Source: Deinococcus sp. AB2017081 (GTDB taxonomy: Bacteria; Deinococcota; Deinococci; Deinococcales; Deinococcaceae). From it: DNA of 64,000 bases. Below, one piece after another: positions 60,915 through 64,000 of this stretch. The DNA is taken from contig NZ_CP140098.1 in the NCBI RefSeq assembly GCF_034440735.1, forward strand, positions 1,729,501-1,793,500, written 5' to 3'. Within the stretch, counting starts at the first letter, position 1; every line of letters begins with the position of its first letter. Both the position numbers and the translations under genes were made by a program. The notes beneath the pieces were generated by a model. That model had not been told where the DNA came from. It was given only the letters and a program-made list of their open reading frames with translations, and did not search any database.

Positions 60915-62519
60915 ATGACAGACACCGAGGGGCCGTTTCCGCACCGGGAGACCGGGTTTGCGCTGGTGCTGTCGCTTCTGTTCACGGGCATCGTGCTGAT
61001 CATGGTGGCGAGCACCGCCGCCTCTCTGGCGGGCGGCAGCCGGCGTGGCGGCGTCGACGAGCGCCGGGCATTCCAGGCACTGCTCATCGCCGAGAGCGGG
61101 ATCAACAGCCTGCCCCGAAAGGCCGGCGAGTACGTCCGCACGAAGCCGTTCACCGGCTCGACGGTGGCCGAGCTTCAGATCTGGCTGACCGGGTCGAGCA
61201 GTGTGACAAACGCGGGCGGCCTCCGGGGGTACCTCGCCGCGACCGCGCCCGCGACGGGTAATGCGGTGTCGGCCCTGACCGCCCTCACAGCGACGACCTT
61301 CACGGCCCAGTCGACCGGCACCGACGGACAGGCCACCAAGGTCGTGCTCCACGACTTCGAGATCCGGCCGCGTCTGCTGCCGCCGGGCCTGCGGCCCAAC
61401 TCGGGCATCATCTCCCGGCCCCGGATTCAGGCGGGGGGCAGTTCCAGCGTCACGACCGAGTTCAGTCCAGCTGTGACCACGGTGGTAGGGAACAACGTCT
61501 CCAACGGATCGACCGTGACGGTGCCGGTCGCCTCCACGGCCGGCCTGGAGACCGGTGACTACGTCACTATCAGCGGCTCGACGTACCGGGTGACGGCGCT
61601 CACGGCCAGCTCGATCAGCGCGGCGCGGGTGATCAGCGCGGCCACACCGCCGTCCAAACTGAGTGGTGACGTGGGCCTGGTGCTCAATCCCGTGACCACG
61701 GCCCTCCCAACCGTGTCCGCTGCCGGACAGACGGTGTTGCACACCCCGACCGTGACCAGCTTCCGCGTGGGTGAGACCATCACCGTGGGCCAGGGTGTGT
61801 CCAGCCGCCGGGCCACCGTTCAGGCGCTGGACGCGGCGGCCGGCACCCTGAGCGTGACGTGGGTGGCCGGTGCACCCACCACCGTGGCCGAGGGCACCGC
61901 CCTGACCCGTGACGTGACCGCCATGAGCAGCGCGGGGCAGGTCACCATCGAGCCCAGTGCGAAGAACAAGCAGAACAACTTCTACGGCTACACCGGTGGA
62001 GTCAAGACCAACGACTGCACGACCAACACGTCGTGCAGTGGCTCGGACAACGCGGCCCTGGCGGCGGCCAGCGGGTCGGAGTTCACGCGGCTGCTGCTGG
62101 GCCTGACCGACGCCGAGCTGAACGATCTCGTGCCGCTCACCCCGGCCCCCTCCAGCCCCCTGCCGAACAACACCAATGTCGGCATTCTCCGGATCGCGGC
62201 CAATGACTACCAGAAGTTCTTCAAGAGCAACTCCACGTACAGCGGCATCATCATCGTGGACGGCGTGATGACCAGCAACGTCACCGGCACGACCATTCAT
62301 GGCCTGGTCTACTTCCGGGACGACGTCGAGGGCACCTTCAACGGCAGCGCCACGGTTTACGGAGCCATCGCGGTGCGCGGCGGAGCACTCAACGTCAACA
62401 ACGTCCTGAGCGGCAATCTGAGCGTTCACTACGACGCCGTGACCCTCCAGCAAATCTTCACCACGGCCAGCGGCAGCCGCCAGTACGCCCCAGTCGCCGG
62501 CAGCTGGAGGCAACATTGA
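60915..62519 (+). CDS. PilX-like type IV pilus assembly protein
   Basis: 534 residues. After a short polar leader comes FALVLSLLFTGIVLIMVASTAASLA, a prepilin-like or single-span N-terminus, then AFQALLIAESGINSL, the PilX hallmark. The middle (about 175-335) is a long Thr/Val/Ser-rich section with two similar beta modules not normally present. The C-terminus ends in regular GTTIHGLVYFRDDVEGTFNGS-type strands of pilin accessory proteins. First gene of a four-gene pilin-like run. Confidence 0.75.
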   Translation: MTDTEGPFPHRETGFALVLSLLFTGIVLIMVASTAASLAGGSRRGGVDERRAFQALLIAESGINSLPRKAGEYVRTKPFTGSTVAELQIWLTGSSSVTNAGGLRGYLAATAPATGNAVSALTALTATTFTAQSTGTDGQATKVVLHDFEIRPRLLPPGLRPNSGIISRPRIQAGGSSSVTTEFSPAVTTVVGNNVSNGSTVTVPVASTAGLETGDYVTISGSTYRVTALTASSISAARVISAATPPSKLSGDVGLVLNPVTTALPTVSAAGQTVLHTPTVTSFRVGETITVGQGVSSRRATVQALDAAAGTLSVTWVAGAPTTVAEGTALTRDVTAMSSAGQVTIEPSAKNKQNNFYGYTGGVKTNDCTTNTSCSGSDNAALAAASGSEFTRLLLGLTDAELNDLVPLTPAPSSPLPNNTNVGILRIAANDYQKFFKSNSTYSGIIIVDGVMTSNVTGTTIHGLVYFRDDVEGTFNGSATVYGAIAVRGGALNVNNVLSGNLSVHYDAVTLQQIFTTASGSRQYAPVAGSWRQH

Positions 62520-63046
62520 CGCCCCACGCCACGACGTCGCTGTCCCAGCCCAGCGCGGGCGTCACGCTCATCGAGCTGCTGATCGTGATCGCGATCCTGG
62601 GGATCCTCCTGGCGCTGGGGATGGTCAACTATGCCCGCTGGCGGGCCAGTTCGGCCGTCATGCAGGGTGCCCAGGAGTTCGCGCAGGCCGTCCGCACCAC
62701 CCGCAGCGGGGCCAAGCGGGCCAATGCGTGCTGGCAGATCGCGCCTGTCTCCTTCACCGCCAGCAACACGGAGTACCACGTCCGGGAGTACAGTGGCCCC
62801 ACGTGTCCGGCCACCGCCGTCACGCTGCTGCGCACCCGCACCTTCAGCATGCCGCCCGGCACCCTGCTCGTGCGCGTCAGTGCGGCCGGCACCGTGTCGA
62901 CCACGCCCTCCACCATCAATTTCGTGCCGCCGTACGGGTCGACCGACGGCGCGGCCGACACCTTCAGGGTGCAGTGGGCCAGTGATCCGTCGATCTCCCG
63001 AACCGTGCGCGTGACCGGGGTGTTCGGCAAGGTGATCCTGCGGTGA
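62516..63046 (+). CDS. Type II/IV minor prepilin (GspH/FimT-like)
   Basis: 176 residues; TTG 62516 overlaps the previous stop as TTGA, with GGAGG at 62506-62510. The prepilin signature is AGVTLIELLIVIAILGILLALGMVNY: cleavage after Gly before Val/Thr-Leu-Ile-Glu, with Glu 5. The globular part has two cysteines. A minor pilin for a type IV pilus, DNA uptake or secretion pseudopilus. Confidence 0.87.
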   Translation: MTPHATTSLSQPSAGVTLIELLIVIAILGILLALGMVNYARWRASSAVMQGAQEFAQAVRTTRSGAKRANACWQIAPVSFTASNTEYHVREYSGPTCPATAVTLLRTRTFSMPPGTLLVRVSAAGTVSTTPSTINFVPPYGSTDGAADTFRVQWASDPSISRTVRVTGVFGKVILR

Positions 63047-63489
63047 ACGGACACACGGGCGGCCTCACGCTGGTCGAGGTGATCGTCTCGATCGCGATCT
63101 TCACGGTGCTGTCCATGGCCGTGCTGGGGTCGATGCCGGGCATCCTGAAGGTCAATCGCCAGACCCGCGACGACCAGGGGGTCACGGTGGCGGCCAAGGC
63201 CTACCTGGAGAGCGTCCGCGCCGGGTTCACCGATCCGGCGGTCACGGTGAATCCGGCGACGGGCACGCAGGTCACGGCCGGGCAGACCACCTTCGATGCC
63301 GGCACGCTCCCCGCCGTGCCCGAGTCCAGTCGCATGAACGGCTATACCTGCACCACCGCCCTGGAGGCGCAGCTCACCAGCCCGCCCGAGACCGGTGAGG
63401 TCACCATGGTTCGGCGACTGACCCTGACCTGCACGCAGACAGACCGGCCCACCCAGACCTTCGTGGCGGACTACGCGAGGCCGCTGTGA
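63043..63489 (+). CDS. Minor prepilin (PilV/GspI-like)
   Basis: 148 residues; GTG 63043 overlaps the previous stop. Signature GGLTLVEVIVSIAIFTVLSMAVLGSM with Glu 5. Two cysteines (YTCTT and LTCTQ). Third gene of the pilin run. Confidence 0.87.
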   Translation: MNGHTGGLTLVEVIVSIAIFTVLSMAVLGSMPGILKVNRQTRDDQGVTVAAKAYLESVRAGFTDPAVTVNPATGTQVTAGQTTFDAGTLPAVPESSRMNGYTCTTALEAQLTSPPETGEVTMVRRLTLTCTQTDRPTQTFVADYARPL

Positions 63490-64000
63490 CCCGGAGGTTC
63501 GCTCACGCGGATCGCGGCCTCACGCTGGTCGAAGTTCTGGTCGCCATGGGGCTGCTGGGCATCGTGCTGCTGCTGGTCACGGACTGGCAGACCCAGACCC
63601 TGACCCTGACCGCCCGGACGAATGCCCAGGCGGATCAGCTGGCCGAACTGAACGACCTGAGCGGCTACCTCGGCGACCGCATCCGGTCGGCGGCCCAGGT
63701 GCGCCTGAGCGGCTTCACGGTGAACGCGGCGTCAGCCGTGAACAACGGAAAATGCGACACTACCACGCCCTGCGTGGCGGTTCTGTCGCTGGAGGAGGAC
63801 GCCGATCCCTCGACCTCCCCGCCCACGATCACGCGCCGCTGGTTGCGGCTGGTCTACCGGGTTGAGCCCCGCGCCACGTGGACCGGGGCCGACAAGGTGC
63901 CGGACACCTGGGCCGATGACCCGGACAACGCCGTCCGCGTGCTGCGCGAATACCGCGACAGCTGTACCGAGGTGAGCGGCGGCACGTGCAGCGTGACCGG
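63486..64000 (+). CDS. Minor prepilin (PilW/GspJ-like), 3' end outside window
   Basis: GTG 63486 overlaps the previous stop; frame open to the last base. Signature RGLTLVEVLVAMGLLGIVLLLV with Glu 5, then DQLAELNDLSGYLGDRIRSAAQV, typical of PilW/GspJ. Cysteines in NGKCDTTTPC. At least 171 residues. The order PilX-GspH-PilV-PilW matches minor pilin operons needed for pilus priming and transformation. Confidence 0.84.
   Translation, partial: MTRRFAHADRGLTLVEVLVAMGLLGIVLLLVTDWQTQTLTLTARTNAQADQLAELNDLSGYLGDRIRSAAQVRLSGFTVNAASAVNNGKCDTTTPCVAVLSLEEDADPSTSPPTITRRWLRLVYRVEPRATWTGADKVPDTWADDPDNAVRVLREYRDSCTEVSGGTCSVT

Overview
The window looks like a chromosomal segment of a Deinococcus species. It is strongly GC-rich, and its gene content is typical of the genus: uvsE UV-damage endonuclease, a GatB amidotransferase subunit, a prenyl synthase near recF/dciA, a lipid-A-disaccharide-synthase-like glycosyltransferase, a malEFG-type sugar transporter, PhoX, and an OmpR-type regulator resembling the radioresistance regulator DrRRA. 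There is no phage, IS element, CRISPR array, rRNA or tRNA that I could recognise.

Layout. 1-4.0 kb: end of a branched-chain amino-acid ABC transporter (livM-livK-livF) with a divergent PaaK-like acyl-CoA ligase. 4.2-10.9 kb: RsmC-like methyltransferase, the primary sigma factor RpoD, and a DUF4129-MoxR-DUF58 operon. 11-16.7 kb: a small acidic protein, moaB plus a membrane protein, then a tightly overlapping operon truD / secreted protein / DUF3293 / AlbA-HATPase regulator. 16.8-20.2 kb: malE-malF-malG-like importer behind a clear promoter and a LacI-type operator. 20.3-31.1 kb: glycosyltransferase, recF-dciA, N-formylglutamate amidohydrolase-like, prenyl synthase, lipoprotein hydrolase, small membrane ORFs, yebC flanked by dispersed hairpin repeats, sugar nucleotidyltransferase, hydrolase. 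31.3-36 kb: response regulator, DAHP synthase with a leader-peptide attenuator, DUF2256-uvsE-exonuclease operon. 36-42 kb: minus-strand secreted and repeat proteins, an AAA ATPase, an EamA transporter. 42-49.8 kb: SoxR with two VOC genes, MarR/EamA pair, SHOCT protein with a two-component system, a BmrR-like MerR regulator, a BAAT-type hydrolase. 49.9-56.3 kb: phoX operon behind a Pho-box-like repeat, NHL lipoprotein pair, gatB operon. 56.5-64 kb: antiporter fused to a UBP zinc finger, esterase, C39-like peptidase, and a type IV pilin-like gene cluster running off the end.

Expression. Many first genes start 5-9 bases after a TANNNT box with no Shine-Dalgarno sequence, the pattern known for leaderless mRNAs in Deinococcus; genes inside operons instead overlap by four bases (ATGA, GTGA, once TTGA and probably once CTGA). 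Three of these leaderless starts appear to open very short reading frames ahead of a gene. The best of them encodes a 16-residue peptide with seven residues in a row dominated by Phe, Tyr and Trp, followed by mutually exclusive hairpins, directly ahead of DAHP synthase. I consider this the most interesting signal in the window: a ribosome-mediated attenuator driven by a leaderless leader peptide.
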